Part shown: positions 27,986 to 37,363 of the stretch, one piece after another | Layout: the number at the start of each line of letters is the position of its first letter | Position numbering within the stretch: the first letter of the stretch is position 1 | Assembly: GCF_001602525.1 (NCBI RefSeq) | Contig: NZ_LSYT01000001.1 | Coordinates: forward strand, 1,116,001 to 1,180,000 | Direction of reading: 5' to 3' | Length of the DNA: 64,000 nt | From: Flavobacterium chilense | GTDB lineage: Bacteria > Bacteroidota > Bacteroidia > Flavobacteriales > Flavobacteriaceae | The notes under the pieces: generated by a model | What the model saw: the letters and a program-made list of their open reading frames with translations, nothing else | What the model was told of the DNA's origin: nothing | Databases searched by the model: none | Made by a program: the position numbers and the translations under genes

Positions 27986-29104
27986 ATGATTACAATTAAA
28001 GAAGCCAAAACCAAGAAAGAACTAACTGATTATATCAAATTTCCGTTTTCATTATATAAAGACAACCCATATTGGGTTCCGCCCATTATTGCTGATGAAT
28101 TAGAATCATTTGATAAAACAAAAAATCCTGCTTTTGACAATGCAGAAGCTTATTTTTATATCGCTTATAAAGACAACGAAATTGTTGGCAGAATTACAGC
28201 CATTATCAATTGGTCTGAAGTAAATAATCAGCATAAAAGAAAAGTTCGTTTTGGCTGGTTTGATGTTATTGATGACATTGAAGTCACAAAAGCTTTATTA
28301 GAAAAAGTATACGAATTAGGGAAACAGCATAATCTGGAACATGTCGAAGGTCCGATGGGGTTTTCAAATCTGGATAAAGTTGGTGTTTTAACTGAAGGTT
28401 ACGATCAAATGGGAACTATGATTACATGGTACAACAATCCGTATTATGTAACTCATTTTGAAAAACTTGGTTTTCAGGTAGAAAAAGAATATATCGAAAG
28501 TATTTTTCCTTTCTCAAATGTTAAACCTGAATTTTTTCTAAAAGCCCAGGAATTAATTAAAAAAAGATATGGTTTACGTGCATTGACTTTTACCAAAACA
28601 AAAGACATTATGCCTCATGTTGACAAAATGTTTGATTTGTTCAACGAATCGTATGCCAAATTAGCCTCGTTTGTTGCTATTTCTGATATTCAAAAAGAAT
28701 ATTTCAAGAAGAAATACATCAGTTTTATCAATCCTGAATATATTAAATTTGTAGTTGATAAAGACGATAATTTAGTTGCTTTTAGTATCGTAATGCCTAG
28801 TTTTTCCGAAGCCTTACAAAAAGCTAAAGGAAAATTATTCCCGTTTGGCTTTATTCATCTTTTAAGAGCCAGAAAAAAGAGTAAAGACGTTGTTTTTTAT
28901 TTAATTGGTGTTCATCCTGAATATCAAAACAAAGGTGTGACTGCCATTATTTTCGATGAGTATTTTAAAACTTTCTCTGAAAAAGGAATTAAGAATTGTA
29001 TCAGAACTCCTGAATTAGCAGAGAATACAGCAATTCATTTACTCTGGAAAAACTTTGATCCAAAAATTCATTGTCAGAGAAAAACGTATTTGAAATATCT
29101 TTAA
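27986..29104 (+). CDS. GNAT-like N-acetyltransferase family protein
   Basis: 372 residues starting MITIKEAKTKKELTDYIKFP. The C-terminal half carries a GNAT acetyl-CoA region: VVFYLIGVHPEYQNKGVTAI fits the V-x-P-x-(Y/F)-x-x-(K/R)-G motif. Homologous proteins are common in Bacteroidota as uncharacterised acyltransferases. The enzyme should transfer an acyl group from CoA to an amine; the substrate is unknown. It is monocistronic, ending at a bidirectional terminator. Confidence 0.8.
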   Translation: MITIKEAKTKKELTDYIKFPFSLYKDNPYWVPPIIADELESFDKTKNPAFDNAEAYFYIAYKDNEIVGRITAIINWSEVNNQHKRKVRFGWFDVIDDIEVTKALLEKVYELGKQHNLEHVEGPMGFSNLDKVGVLTEGYDQMGTMITWYNNPYYVTHFEKLGFQVEKEYIESIFPFSNVKPEFFLKAQELIKKRYGLRALTFTKTKDIMPHVDKMFDLFNESYAKLASFVAISDIQKEYFKKKYISFINPEYIKFVVDKDDNLVAFSIVMPSFSEALQKAKGKLFPFGFIHLLRARKKSKDVVFYLIGVHPEYQNKGVTAIIFDEYFKTFSEKGIKNCIRTPELAENTAIHLLWKNFDPKIHCQRKTYLKYL

Positions 29105-29138
29105 AAATATGATTTTCAATTACAATTCTATATAAACT

Positions 29139-29172
29139 AAAAAAGGACGAAATTAATATTTCGTCCTTTTTT
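29139..29172. terminator. Bidirectional terminator between convergent genes
   Basis: A stem built from AAAAAGGACGAAA and its complement, with a T tract on both strands, separates the acetyltransferase gene (plus) and the amidohydrolase gene (minus). Confidence 0.9.
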
Positions 29173-29199
29173 ATATTTACACATTAACTTTATAGTTAT

Positions 29200-30087
29200 T
29201 TAGTCAATCGCTCTTTTTGTGATATCGCCAAAAGCATCAATTCTTCTGTCTCTGAAAAACGGCCAGTTCTGACGCACATTTTCCTGTAAATCCAAATCAA
29301 CTTCGGCAATTAGAATTTCTTCCTGATCGTGAGAAGCCTGAGCTAAAATTTCGCCTTGTGGTCCGGCAATAAATGAAGCTCCCCAAAACTGAATTCCCTC
29401 TGTTCCTTCAATATATTTTTCTAAACCAATTCTGTTTGCAGCGGCAACAAAAACACCATTTGCAACAGCATGACCTTTCATAACGTTCATCCATGCACCG
29501 TATTGATTTTCTCCGTATTGTTCTTTTTCTTTTGGATGCCATCCAATTGCTGTTGGATAGAATAAAACCTCAGCACCTTTTAAAGCTGTAATACGTGCTG
29601 CTTCCGGATACCATTGATCCCAACAAATAAGGGTTCCAATTTTTCCTTTTTTGGTTTCGATTGCCTGAAATCCTAAATCACCAGGAGTAAAATAGAATTT
29701 TTCGTAGAAATGCGGATCGTCCGGAATGTGCATTTTACGGTATAAACCAGCTTCTGTTCCGTCAGTGTCAATAATATAAGCACTGTTGTGGTAAATTCCT
29801 GCCATTCTTTTTTCGAAGAAAGGAACAATGATTACTACTCCTAATTCTTTTGCCAGTTCACTAAAAGCAATAAATGAAGTACTGTAAAGTGGTTCTGCTA
29901 ATGCAAAATTATCTACATCTTCACTTTGGCAAAAATAATGACTACTATATAATTCTGGTAATAAAATTACTTCGGCGCCTTTATTGGCAGCATCTTTTAC
30001 CCAGCTAATACACTTTTTAAGATTATTTTCGGCAACGTCATTCAGATTTAACTGAATAACGGCTATTTTATATTTTCTTTTCGGCAT
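29200..30087 (-). CDS. aguB: Carbon-nitrogen hydrolase, N-carbamoylputrescine amidase-like
   Basis: 295 residues from the ATG at 30087 (MPKRKYKIAVIQLN); an upstream ATG would add seven residues. The nitrilase catalytic triad is visible: E45 (LLPELY), K118 (YRKMHIPDD) and C155 (LICWDQWYPE). Length and motifs such as GDLGFQAIETKKGKIG fit N-carbamoylputrescine amidase, which makes putrescine from N-carbamoylputrescine with release of ammonia and carbon dioxide. An agmatine deiminase gene is not next to it in this window, so the pathway link is inferred from family alone. Confidence 0.85.
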   Translation of the reverse strand: MPKRKYKIAVIQLNLNDVAENNLKKCISWVKDAANKGAEVILLPELYSSHYFCQSEDVDNFALAEPLYSTSFIAFSELAKELGVVIIVPFFEKRMAGIYHNSAYIIDTDGTEAGLYRKMHIPDDPHFYEKFYFTPGDLGFQAIETKKGKIGTLICWDQWYPEAARITALKGAEVLFYPTAIGWHPKEKEQYGENQYGAWMNVMKGHAVANGVFVAAANRIGLEKYIEGTEGIQFWGASFIAGPQGEILAQASHDQEEILIAEVDLDLQENVRQNWPFFRDRRIDAFGDITKRAID

Positions 30088-30198
30088 GACATAAAATTTA
30101 GAGTGCAAAAATAGTAATTTTTAAAGGAATGACAAAGTTTCGTTATTCACCTCAAAGAGCCCAAAAACAATGTAAAGTTTATCTTCTTGCTATTAGCA

Positions 30199-30248
30199 GA
30201 AAACCATTTTGCATTAATTAAAAAATTAATCTCTGCAAAATGGTTTCA
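30199..30248 (-). terminator. Hairpin downstream of the 136-residue lipoprotein gene
   Basis: AAACCATTTTGCA and its complement (30201-30213, 30234-30246) with an inner TTAATT/AATTAA pairing form a long stem at the expected 3' end. The T tract is short, so termination is likely but not certain. Confidence 0.5.
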
Positions 30249-30277
30249 TAACCAAAACTTACCAACCAGAAACTGAA

Positions 30278-30688
30278 TTATTCAATAACGACTTTTGTTG
30301 TAATAAATTCAGTTTCAGATTTTTTAAATTTAATCTCAAAACTTCCTTTTGTAGCTGATTTAAATTTGTAAACTGTTTTTTTAGGATCCGGAACTTGCTG
30401 TGTACAAACTTCTGATGGATATTTTGCTACAACTTGCAAACCTTTTATTTCTCCAATTTTAGTATCTTCAATTTTATCGAATTCTCCGCAGGCATTGTCT
30501 ACAATAAAAGTAACATCATAACTCAATTCTTCATTTACTTTTCCGGTTGCCGGACCTTTAACTTCGGTTACTAATGCTACTTTTGTTTTTGCAGGAGCAA
30601 CTGCATGATCATCGTCATTACTACACGAAACAAATACTGTTGATAAAAATAATACTACTAAAGCTGATTTTAATTTAAAACTTTTCAT
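30278..30688 (-). CDS. Hypothetical lipoprotein
   Basis: 136 residues with a lipoprotein signal ending VFVSC (C22) followed by SNDDDHA. The mature part is a beta-rich domain (about 35-136) with two cysteines (DNACGE and SEVCTQQ) that could form a disulphide. No family was recognised. It has its own hairpin terminator and an interspersed repeat 178 bases upstream. Confidence 0.7.
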   Translation of the reverse strand: MKSFKLKSALVVLFLSTVFVSCSNDDDHAVAPAKTKVALVTEVKGPATGKVNEELSYDVTFIVDNACGEFDKIEDTKIGEIKGLQVVAKYPSEVCTQQVPDPKKTVYKFKSATKGSFEIKFKKSETEFITTKVVIE

Positions 30689-30865
30689 ATAAAATAATAA
30701 TTAATTGTTAATTACTATGAAGATGTAAATGCGTTGCTTTGGTTGCTTAGATAAATTGTTAAATAATTTCAAATAAAGACTAAACAATTACAAATCAAAA
30801 ACTTACCTCAATAAAAAAAATCACACAATAACAGTATTTTCTTGTAAAAATTAAATTGCACTAAC

Positions 30866-30940
30866 CTAGCCCCGATGGAAACGGCATCCTTTTTCCTGCT
30901 GACTGAAGCAGGAAAAAGATATAGTGAACAGCGGGACAAA
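30866..30940. repeat. Interspersed hairpin element, copy A
   Basis: A left arm CTAGCCCCGATGGAAACGG, ATCC, then an inner perfect 11-bp stem (30890-30900 with 30907-30917), then AAAAAGAT and a right arm ending AGCGGGA. Copy B at 42262-42340 has matching outer arms but a different inner stem. The outer arms are themselves partly complementary (CCCG with CGGG). It lies in the 336-base gap between the DUF808 gene and the 136-residue lipoprotein gene. Confidence 0.7.
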
Positions 30941-30969
30941 TGGTCTATTGAAAATGATTGTTTTGCTCC

Positions 30970-31002
30970 AAAAAAAAACACCAGCCTCCTGACTGGTGTT
31001 TT
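30970..31002 (-). terminator. Terminator of the DUF808 gene
   Basis: AAAACACCAG and CTGGTGTTTT form a 10-bp stem with a T tract on the minus strand. The stem core is shared with the terminators near 32281 and 34029. Confidence 0.9.
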
Positions 31003-31024
31003 GAAATTTTATAATAAACTATAT

Positions 31025-31900
31025 TTATTTTTTCTTTGAAAATACTTTTTTAAATACGTTTACAATTGCCAGAACTATAAATCCTAGTACTAATCCAACA
31101 ACAAATTCTTTTATGATTGAAGGTAATTGTGGTACTAAATGATGAAAGAAATCAATGTTGTGCACAAAGATTCCGCCAGCCACTAAAATTAATGCGATTG
31201 TACCAATAACTGTCAACGCTTTGATAACTTTAGGAAGTGCCTGAACTAAAATATTACCAATGAATTTTAAAATGCTATTTTCTTTTTTGCTAATCTGAAT
31301 GAGTTTAAACCCTGCTTCGTCCATTCTGACAATTAGAGCTACAATGCCATAAACACCAATTGTTGCTATTACAGCAATTATAGATACTACAATGATTTGC
31401 TGAAAAATAGGTTTTCCAATTACAGTACCTAATGCAATAATGACGATTTCGACTGATAAAATAAAATCGGTCAGGATTGCTGATTTTACTTTTCCTTTTT
31501 CAGCTTCCAGAATCTCTGCTTCTGTTAAAGTTTCTGCTGTTATTCCTTCAGATTCTTCGTGTGCGTGAGGAAAGATAAATTCGTATATTTTTTCGGCTCC
31601 TTCATAAGCAAGGAAAAGTCCGCCAAGTACTAAAATTATAATAATTGCAATTGGCAAAAATGCACTTAGCAAAAATGCAATTGGTAAAATGATTACTTTG
31701 TTAAGTAATGAACCTTTACTGATTGCCCACAATACCGGAAGTTCTCTGGATGAAGCAAAACCTGAAGCTTTCTCTGCATTTACTGCTAAATCATCGCCTA
31801 AAATTCCTGCTGTTTTTTTTGCTGCAACTTTACTCATTACTGCAACATCGTCCATAATTGCCGCAATATCATCTAATAGTACAAAAAAACCTGATGCCAT
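31025..31900 (-). CDS. DUF808 family membrane protein (YedI-like)
   Basis: 291 residues, starting MASGFFVLLDDIAAIMDDVA, the hallmark start of DUF808 proteins. It has four or more hydrophobic helices (for example ILPIAFLLSAFLPIAIIIILVLGGLF and the C-terminal FVVGLVLGFIVLAIVNVF). DUF808 proteins are inner-membrane proteins of unknown function. It ends in a good terminator and has no clear partner gene. Confidence 0.93.
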   Translation of the reverse strand: MASGFFVLLDDIAAIMDDVAVMSKVAAKKTAGILGDDLAVNAEKASGFASSRELPVLWAISKGSLLNKVIILPIAFLLSAFLPIAIIIILVLGGLFLAYEGAEKIYEFIFPHAHEESEGITAETLTEAEILEAEKGKVKSAILTDFILSVEIVIIALGTVIGKPIFQQIIVVSIIAVIATIGVYGIVALIVRMDEAGFKLIQISKKENSILKFIGNILVQALPKVIKALTVIGTIALILVAGGIFVHNIDFFHHLVPQLPSIIKEFVVGLVLGFIVLAIVNVFKKVFSKKK

Positions 31901-32022
31901 TTTAATTTATTTGTTTTAAAAATTGTGTAATTCACTGACTTTTAGCAATCAATTTAATTCACAAATTGGGTTATTTATCTGTGCTAATCTAAGACTTTTT
32001 TGTTAATTTTTTCATTTAAAGA

Positions 32023-32142
32023 TTAACTGCATTGTCCTAAAAGCACCCAGATAATTACAAAAACTAAAACAGTCCCCAAACAACCGCCTCCTAATTTTTT
32101 CGCACCGTAACCTGCAATTAATCCTCTAAAAATATTGTTCAT
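32023..32142 (-). CDS. Small membrane protein of 39 residues
   Basis: A minus-strand ORF from ATG at 32142 to TAA at 32023. The sequence starts MNNIFRGLIAGYGAKKLGGG, has a glycine-rich turn and then one hydrophobic helix (about 22-36) ending LLGQCS. The mix of a basic, glycine-rich N-terminus and a single membrane segment looks like a real small protein and not a shadow frame. I recall similar flavobacterial peptides but cannot verify it. It lies between the DUF808 gene (starts 31900) and a terminator, and may have its own promoter. Confidence 0.65.
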   Translation of the reverse strand: MNNIFRGLIAGYGAKKLGGGCLGTVLVFVIIWVLLGQCS

Positions 32143-32280
32143 GATGTTGATTTTATAGTGTTATTCAATTAATTATAAATAAAAGTATACTATTGTAAAT
32201 TTGATAAACTAATCTCTAATTCTATTTATATTACTTTAACTAAAAGTTTCATGATTTACGGTTTTGAAACTTTTGTAAAT

Positions 32281-32318
32281 AAAAAAACACCAACGTTTCT
32301 GCTGGTGTTTTCTGAATA
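32281..32318 (-). terminator. Terminator, first copy of a 38-base duplicated unit
   Basis: A stem from AAAACACCA and TGGTGTTTT with a T tract on the minus strand, 30 bases after the end of the LRR-like gene. The 38-base unit repeats at 34029-34066 with one mismatch. Confidence 0.85.
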
Positions 32319-32347
32319 ATAATTAGTTATATAATTATTATAATAAA

Positions 32348-33391
32348 TTAATCCGTTGTAACGCTATTGCCAGCATTGATTAGATTTGTCTTGTAAACGA
32401 TTCCTTGTCCCGTAGGAGGAGCTGGTGGAGTTTGTCCTTGCAATTGAATATATTTACCTGAAGCCGGAGAAATATTTAATATTCGGCTTAAAATCAAGTT
32501 AACTTGAGAACTAGAAAGTGCATTATAATCAAAATTTAGACTTGCCTCTTCACCATAAACTGTAGTTAAAACCGGTATTTCAATAGAACTTAAAAAAGGA
32601 TTTTTTCTAAAAAAAATACTCTGAGCTTTGATTAATGAAGGCATCAAAATAGATTGCAAAGAAGAATTTCTACTAATACTAGAATCAAATCCATAAATAG
32701 TTTTCAAAACAGGAAATGAAATTGAACTCAATTTTGCATTATTTCCTATATTCAAATCACTATAAACTTCAGTAAGGTTATTTAAACTTACATTCGTTAA
32801 TTTTAGATTGTCTATTATTCTTAGATTTATTAGTTTTTTTACTACTGCTAAATCTAAAGTTGTCAAATTTGTTGTACCATTAACATAAATGTTTTCTGTG
32901 TTGGGTCCAAACTCTGCTGTTACTTGTGCTACTGCTTGTGCATCTGTAATATCACCTGTTATTACAATACTTGTTTTTCCTTGATTAGATTTGCTATTGC
33001 CAGCATATAAAGCATAAGGCACACTTAAAAGCTGACTTGTACCGCTAATGGTGTAGTTGCTTCCTCCTGTTGGATCAATTTCTGTTTTGATAAAATGAGA
33101 ACCTGCCCCCCAATTTATAGCTGCAAAAGTTCCAGTAACTGCAGTTCCTCCACCTATTTCAATAGTTGCTAATCCGTTGTTGTTTGTTGTTGTTGTTTGT
33201 GTTTCGATATAACTAGGGTTACCATTTGCAATATCGAATATAATACTGGTTTTTATACTTACTAACGTATTCGTAACAAGTGTTCCGTCAGCTTTACGAA
33301 TGACTGACTGGTAACTCATTCTCTGCGGAACCTGCGCAAATAAAATTGTAAAAGAACTTAATAATAGTACTATCAGAGTAATTTTTTTCAT
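32348..33391 (-). CDS. Secreted protein with an LRR-like C-terminal domain
   Basis: 347 residues: signal peptide (TLIVLLLSSFTILFA), a Bacteroidota N-terminal domain (about 20-130; VPQRMSYQSVIRKADG ... LLSVPYALYAGN) and a C-terminal repeat region (about 150-320) where leucine/isoleucine-rich units of about 22-24 residues recur (INLRIIDNLKLTNVSL; SDLNIGNNAKLSSISF; FFRKNPFLSSIEI), like receptor-L or BspA-type repeats. It is probably a surface or secreted protein. It starts 22 bases after the T9SS cargo gene on the same strand. Confidence 0.75.
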   Translation of the reverse strand: MKKITLIVLLLSSFTILFAQVPQRMSYQSVIRKADGTLVTNTLVSIKTSIIFDIANGNPSYIETQTTTTNNNGLATIEIGGGTAVTGTFAAINWGAGSHFIKTEIDPTGGSNYTISGTSQLLSVPYALYAGNSKSNQGKTSIVITGDITDAQAVAQVTAEFGPNTENIYVNGTTNLTTLDLAVVKKLINLRIIDNLKLTNVSLNNLTEVYSDLNIGNNAKLSSISFPVLKTIYGFDSSISRNSSLQSILMPSLIKAQSIFFRKNPFLSSIEIPVLTTVYGEEASLNFDYNALSSSQVNLILSRILNISPASGKYIQLQGQTPPAPPTGQGIVYKTNLINAGNSVTTD

Positions 33392-33413
33392 ATATCTTTC
33401 TTCGGTTAAATGG

Positions 33414-33905
33414 TTATTTTTTTATGATTTTAAATGTTTTTATTGTTTTATTGTTATCGCTTACCGATAGAAAATAAATTCCCTGATTTAATTCCTGCAT
33501 TGAAATACTGGTCTCAGAAGTGGTTATTTTAGATTTTTTAGATACTATTTTGCCATTAATATCATATAAATTATAGGATAAATCATTTTGTTTATCATTA
33601 ACCACAATTAAATTAAGTATATCTGTAGTAGGATTTGGATAGGCAGTCATCATAAGCTTAATTCCTGAAAATTCATCATTACCCAAAGTAATTATCTCAT
33701 AAGTTTGTTGAACACCTTGCAAAACAGAACCATTTGATCCGGATAAGCCTGTATAGGCGATCTGACCAATTGAATAATTCGATGAGCCTCCTGTTCCCAT
33801 ACCAGTTCCGCCTGCAGCTACTACACTCTGCTGAGAATAACTACTGGTAATAAACGAAATACTGCTAATAAATAAAGTAAAAAAAGTTTGTTGGTTTCTT
33901 CTCAT
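33414..33905 (-). CDS. T9SS type A sorting-domain protein
   Basis: 163 residues: signal peptide (TFFTLFISSISFITSSYSQ), a glycine/serine-rich N-terminal part, and a C-terminal sorting domain (about 85-163) with AYPNPTTDILNLIV, YDINGKIV and the ending TIKTFKIIKK. These are the T9SS type A signals that route proteins through the PorSS/T9SS. The mature part is very short, so this is a small cargo or a structural surface protein. It is translationally close (22 bases) to the LRR-like gene. Confidence 0.9.
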   Translation of the reverse strand: MRRNQQTFFTLFISSISFITSSYSQQSVVAAGGTGMGTGGSSNYSIGQIAYTGLSGSNGSVLQGVQQTYEIITLGNDEFSGIKLMMTAYPNPTTDILNLIVVNDKQNDLSYNLYDINGKIVSKKSKITTSETSISMQELNQGIYFLSVSDNNKTIKTFKIIKK

Positions 33906-34028
33906 ATAATAGTTTTAGTTGTTAATTCTTTTATTTGAATAAAATCAAAGCTTATTTCATTATTCAAATATATATTAATTCTTACATAAACACATTAATA
34001 AAAAGAAGGGATTCATAAAAAACATATA

Positions 34029-34066
34029 AAAAAAACACCAACGTTTCCGCTGGTGTTTTCTGAATA
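34029..34066 (-). terminator. Terminator of clpB, second copy of the 38-base unit
   Basis: Near-identical (37 of 38 bases) to the terminator at 32281-32318, just after the clpB stop on the minus strand. Confidence 0.9.
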
Positions 34067-34080
34067 TTAAAACTAAAAAA

Positions 34081-36684
34081 TTATTTTTCAATGTGGGTTT
34101 GATTTCTAAAGACCAATTGCCCATCAAAAGCATCTAATAAAATAATGCTGTCTGTAGTGATGTTTCCTGCCAAAATTTCTTTAGACAATTGATTGAGTAC
34201 TTCTCTTTGTACCACACGTTTTACTGGTCTTGCACCAAACTGTGGGTCATAGCCTTTGTCTGATAAATATTTGATCGCTTCTGGAGTTGCATCCATGGTG
34301 ATACCTTGTAAAGCCAGCATTTTTGTAACACTCTTAAGTTGTAAACTAACAATTTTAGAAATGTTATCTACTGTTAAAGGCGTAAACATTACGATTTCGT
34401 CGATACGGTTTATAAACTCCGGACGAACGGTTTGTTTCAGCAATCCTAAAACTTCCACTTTTGCAGCTTCTGTAGCAGATTCAATGCTTCCTTTTAAGTT
34501 TTCAAATTTATCTTGTATGATCTGACTTCCCATATTGGATGTCATGATGATAATAGTATTTTTAAAATCTGCCAGACGCCCCTTGTTATCTGTTAAACGA
34601 CCTTCATCCAAAACTTGCAATAAGATATTGAACGTATCCGGATGCGCTTTTTCGATCTCGTCTAACAAAATTACAGAATATGGTTTTCTACGAACTGCTT
34701 CGGTCAATTGACCACCTTCATCATAACCTACATATCCCGGAGGTGCACCAACTAAACGACTCACACTATGACGTTCCTGATACTCACTCATATCGATACG
34801 GGTCATCGCATTTTCGTCATCAAAAAGATATTCAGCCAAAGCTTTTGCCAACTCAGTTTTACCCACTCCGGTTGTTCCTAAAAATAAGAACGTTCCAACT
34901 GGTTTTTTCATATCCTGCAAACCGGCACGGCTTCTACGAACAGCATCACTTACGGCTTCAATTGCTTCTTCCTGCCCTACTACACGCTTGTGTAATTCGT
35001 CTTCAAGATGCAAGAGTTTTTCTCTTTCTGTCTGAAGCATTTTCATAACAGGAATTCCAGTCCATTTAGCTACTACTTCTGCAATATCTTCTCGGGTTAC
35101 TTCTTCTTTAATCAAAGATGTACCTGATTGGTATTCTTGTAATTGTTTTTGTAAAACGTCAAGACGTTCTTGTGCTTCTTTAATTTTTCCGTAGCGAATT
35201 TCGGCTACTTTTCCGTAATCACCATCACGTTCTGCACGTTCTGCTTCGTATTTAAAATCTTCGATTTCCTGTTTTACGGTTTGAATTCCGTCAACAATAT
35301 CTTTTTCTGATTTCCATTTTGCAAAAATTTCATTGCGTTCCTCTTTGAGATTCGCCAGCTCCATGCCTAAAATTTTCAGCTTACTTTCTTCTTTTTCACG
35401 TTTGATGGCTTCAATTTCAATTTCTAACTGCATGATTTTACGATCCAAAACGTCTAATTCTTCTGGTTTTGAATTGATTTCCATACGCAGTTTAGAAGCT
35501 GCTTCATCCATTAAGTCAATCGCTTTATCCGGTAAGAAACGATTTGTAATATAACGTTGAGAAAGTTCAACTGCCGCAATAATTGCCTCGTCTTTAATCT
35601 GAACTTTATGATGTGTTTCGTACTTTTCTTTGATTCCACGTAAAATTGAAATCGCACTTTCGGTATCCGGTTCATCAATTAGTACTTTCTGGAAACGTCT
35701 TTCTAAAGCTTTATCTTTTTCAAAATATTTTTGATATTCATCCAGAGTTGTAGCTCCAATTGCTCTTAACTCACCACGAGCCAAAGCTGGTTTCAGGATA
35801 TTAGCTGCATCCATTGCACCTTCTCCTCCACCTGCACCTACAAGTGTATGAATCTCATCGATAAACAATACGATATCACCTTCGGCAGCTGTAACTTCTT
35901 TTACTACCGATTTTAAACGTTCTTCGAATTCTCCTTTGAATTTTGCACCTGCAATCAGCGCTCCCATATCCAGAGAGAAAACAATTTTATCTTTTAAGTT
36001 TTCCGGTACGTCACCATCAACAATTCTGTGTGCTAAACCTTCTGCAATAGCGGTTTTACCAACTCCTGGTTCACCTACTAACATTGGGTTGTTTTTTGTT
36101 CTACGGGTTAGGATCTGCAATACACGACGGATTTCTTCGTCACGTCCAATAACAGGATCTAGTTTCCCTGTACGTGCTAATTCGTTTAGATTTTTAGCAT
36201 ATTTATTTAATGAGTTATACGTTTCTTCAGCTGAAGCCGATGTCACTCTTTCTCCTTTACGTAGTTCTTCAATTGCAGCTTTAAGTCCTTTTCCGGTAAC
36301 ACCCTGATCTTTTAAGATTTGGGAAACTTTGCTTTTTGAGTCGAAAATTGCCAAAATCAAATGCTCAATAGAAACATATTCATCGTTCATTTTTTGTGCA
36401 ATAATCTCCGCTTCATTCAATGCTTTATTAGCATCTCTGGAAAGTAAAATATCTCCTCCGGAAACTTTTGGAAAGCTCTGAATGGTACTGTCTAATATTT
36501 GTAAAAACAACGGAACATTTACATTGAGTTTTTTCAAGATAAAAGGAGCAACATTTTCATCTACTTCAAAAATAGCTTTAAAAATGTGTTCATTTTCTAT
36601 TTGTTGCTGTCCGTTGCGTTGAGCCAATTGTTGCGATAACTGAATGGCTTCCTGCGACTTAATTGTAAATTTATTTATGTTCAT
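34081..36684 (-). CDS. clpB: ATP-dependent disaggregase ClpB
   Basis: 867 residues, the usual ClpB length. N-terminal Clp domain (1-145), first AAA+ domain with Walker [14 protein letters not shown] (about 205), a coiled-coil middle domain (about 410-525) rich in E/K, and second AAA+ domain with [13 protein letters not shown] (about 605). The middle domain separates ClpB from ClpA/C. It rescues proteins from aggregates together with DnaK. Divergent from ytxJ, across a 206-base gap. Confidence 0.98.
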   Translation of the reverse strand: MNINKFTIKSQEAIQLSQQLAQRNGQQQIENEHIFKAIFEVDENVAPFILKKLNVNVPLFLQILDSTIQSFPKVSGGDILLSRDANKALNEAEIIAQKMNDEYVSIEHLILAIFDSKSKVSQILKDQGVTGKGLKAAIEELRKGERVTSASAEETYNSLNKYAKNLNELARTGKLDPVIGRDEEIRRVLQILTRRTKNNPMLVGEPGVGKTAIAEGLAHRIVDGDVPENLKDKIVFSLDMGALIAGAKFKGEFEERLKSVVKEVTAAEGDIVLFIDEIHTLVGAGGGEGAMDAANILKPALARGELRAIGATTLDEYQKYFEKDKALERRFQKVLIDEPDTESAISILRGIKEKYETHHKVQIKDEAIIAAVELSQRYITNRFLPDKAIDLMDEAASKLRMEINSKPEELDVLDRKIMQLEIEIEAIKREKEESKLKILGMELANLKEERNEIFAKWKSEKDIVDGIQTVKQEIEDFKYEAERAERDGDYGKVAEIRYGKIKEAQERLDVLQKQLQEYQSGTSLIKEEVTREDIAEVVAKWTGIPVMKMLQTEREKLLHLEDELHKRVVGQEEAIEAVSDAVRRSRAGLQDMKKPVGTFLFLGTTGVGKTELAKALAEYLFDDENAMTRIDMSEYQERHSVSRLVGAPPGYVGYDEGGQLTEAVRRKPYSVILLDEIEKAHPDTFNILLQVLDEGRLTDNKGRLADFKNTIIIMTSNMGSQIIQDKFENLKGSIESATEAAKVEVLGLLKQTVRPEFINRIDEIVMFTPLTVDNISKIVSLQLKSVTKMLALQGITMDATPEAIKYLSDKGYDPQFGARPVKRVVQREVLNQLSKEILAGNITTDSIILLDAFDGQLVFRNQTHIEK

Positions 36685-36774
36685 ATGTATACGATTTAGG
36701 TTTGATTTTTAGTTATAAAGTTCAATACCATTAAAATTACAATTTATTGGATTAAATGTTTAACTTAAATGATA

Positions 36775-36782
36775 TAACTTTG
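36775..36782 (+). promoter_or_regulatory. Possible -7 box for ytxJ
   Basis: TAACTTTG (TAnnTTTG) is 108 bases upstream of the ytxJ ATG, in the clpB divergent gap. No properly spaced -33 element was found. Confidence 0.3.
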
Positions 36783-36890
36783 CCTGAGAACATTCAAATT
36801 ATATTCCACATTAAAAATACAGACAAAATGACATTAAAAACCTGATTTTTATCATTTTTAAACGTCAAAAAGTCATAAAACAAGTCAAAT

Positions 36891-37280
36891 ATGAGTTTTT
36901 TAAATTCAATCTTCGGAAATTCAGACAACACAGAATCTCCAAAAAGCAATGTAAACTGGACAGAATTAACTGACATCGCTCAATTAATGGAAATTGAAGC
37001 GATCTCTAATGAAAAACCAGTGGTTATTTTTAAACACAGTACAAGATGCAGTATTAGCCGTATGGCACTGAAACAATTTGAACGTGAATACGATTTAAAT
37101 GATACAGTTGCTGCTTATTTTTTAGATTTGATTGCACATCGCGATATATCAAATGAAATTGCCAGCAGATTTAATGTATATCATGAATCGCCACAATTGA
37201 TATTAATAAGAAACGGAAAAGCTGTTTATGATGTTTCTCATAGTGATATTGATGCTGAAGCGTTGAAAAGTAAAGTGTAA
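36891..37280 (+). CDS. ytxJ: Bacillithiol-system thioredoxin-fold protein YtxJ
   Basis: 129 residues; the core VVIFKHSTRCSISRMALKQF matches the YtxJ/DUF2847 family, with a single cysteine at residue 53 where thioredoxins have CxxC. YtxJ (BrxC) proteins are proposed monothiol bacilliredoxins that remove bacillithiol from protein thiols in the cytoplasm. The gene stands alone, ending at a bidirectional terminator. Function is from family knowledge. Confidence 0.92.
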   Translation: MSFLNSIFGNSDNTESPKSNVNWTELTDIAQLMEIEAISNEKPVVIFKHSTRCSISRMALKQFEREYDLNDTVAAYFLDLIAHRDISNEIASRFNVYHESPQLILIRNGKAVYDVSHSDIDAEALKSKV

Positions 37281-37299
37281 AATGTGAAATGATATTAAT

Positions 37300-37345
37300 A
37301 AAAGTGAGATGCAGGCTTTACAAAGTTGACATCTCACTTTTTTAT
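37300..37345. terminator. Bidirectional terminator
   Basis: A 12-bp stem (37300-37311 with 37330-37341) with A/T tracts on both sides between convergent genes. Confidence 0.85.
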
Positions 37346-37363
37346 TTCACAATTAACAATTAA

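Noticed and set aside
36794..36976. 60-codon minus-strand ORF in the clpB-ytxJ gap
   Set aside because: It overlaps the start of ytxJ on the other strand and has low-complexity composition.
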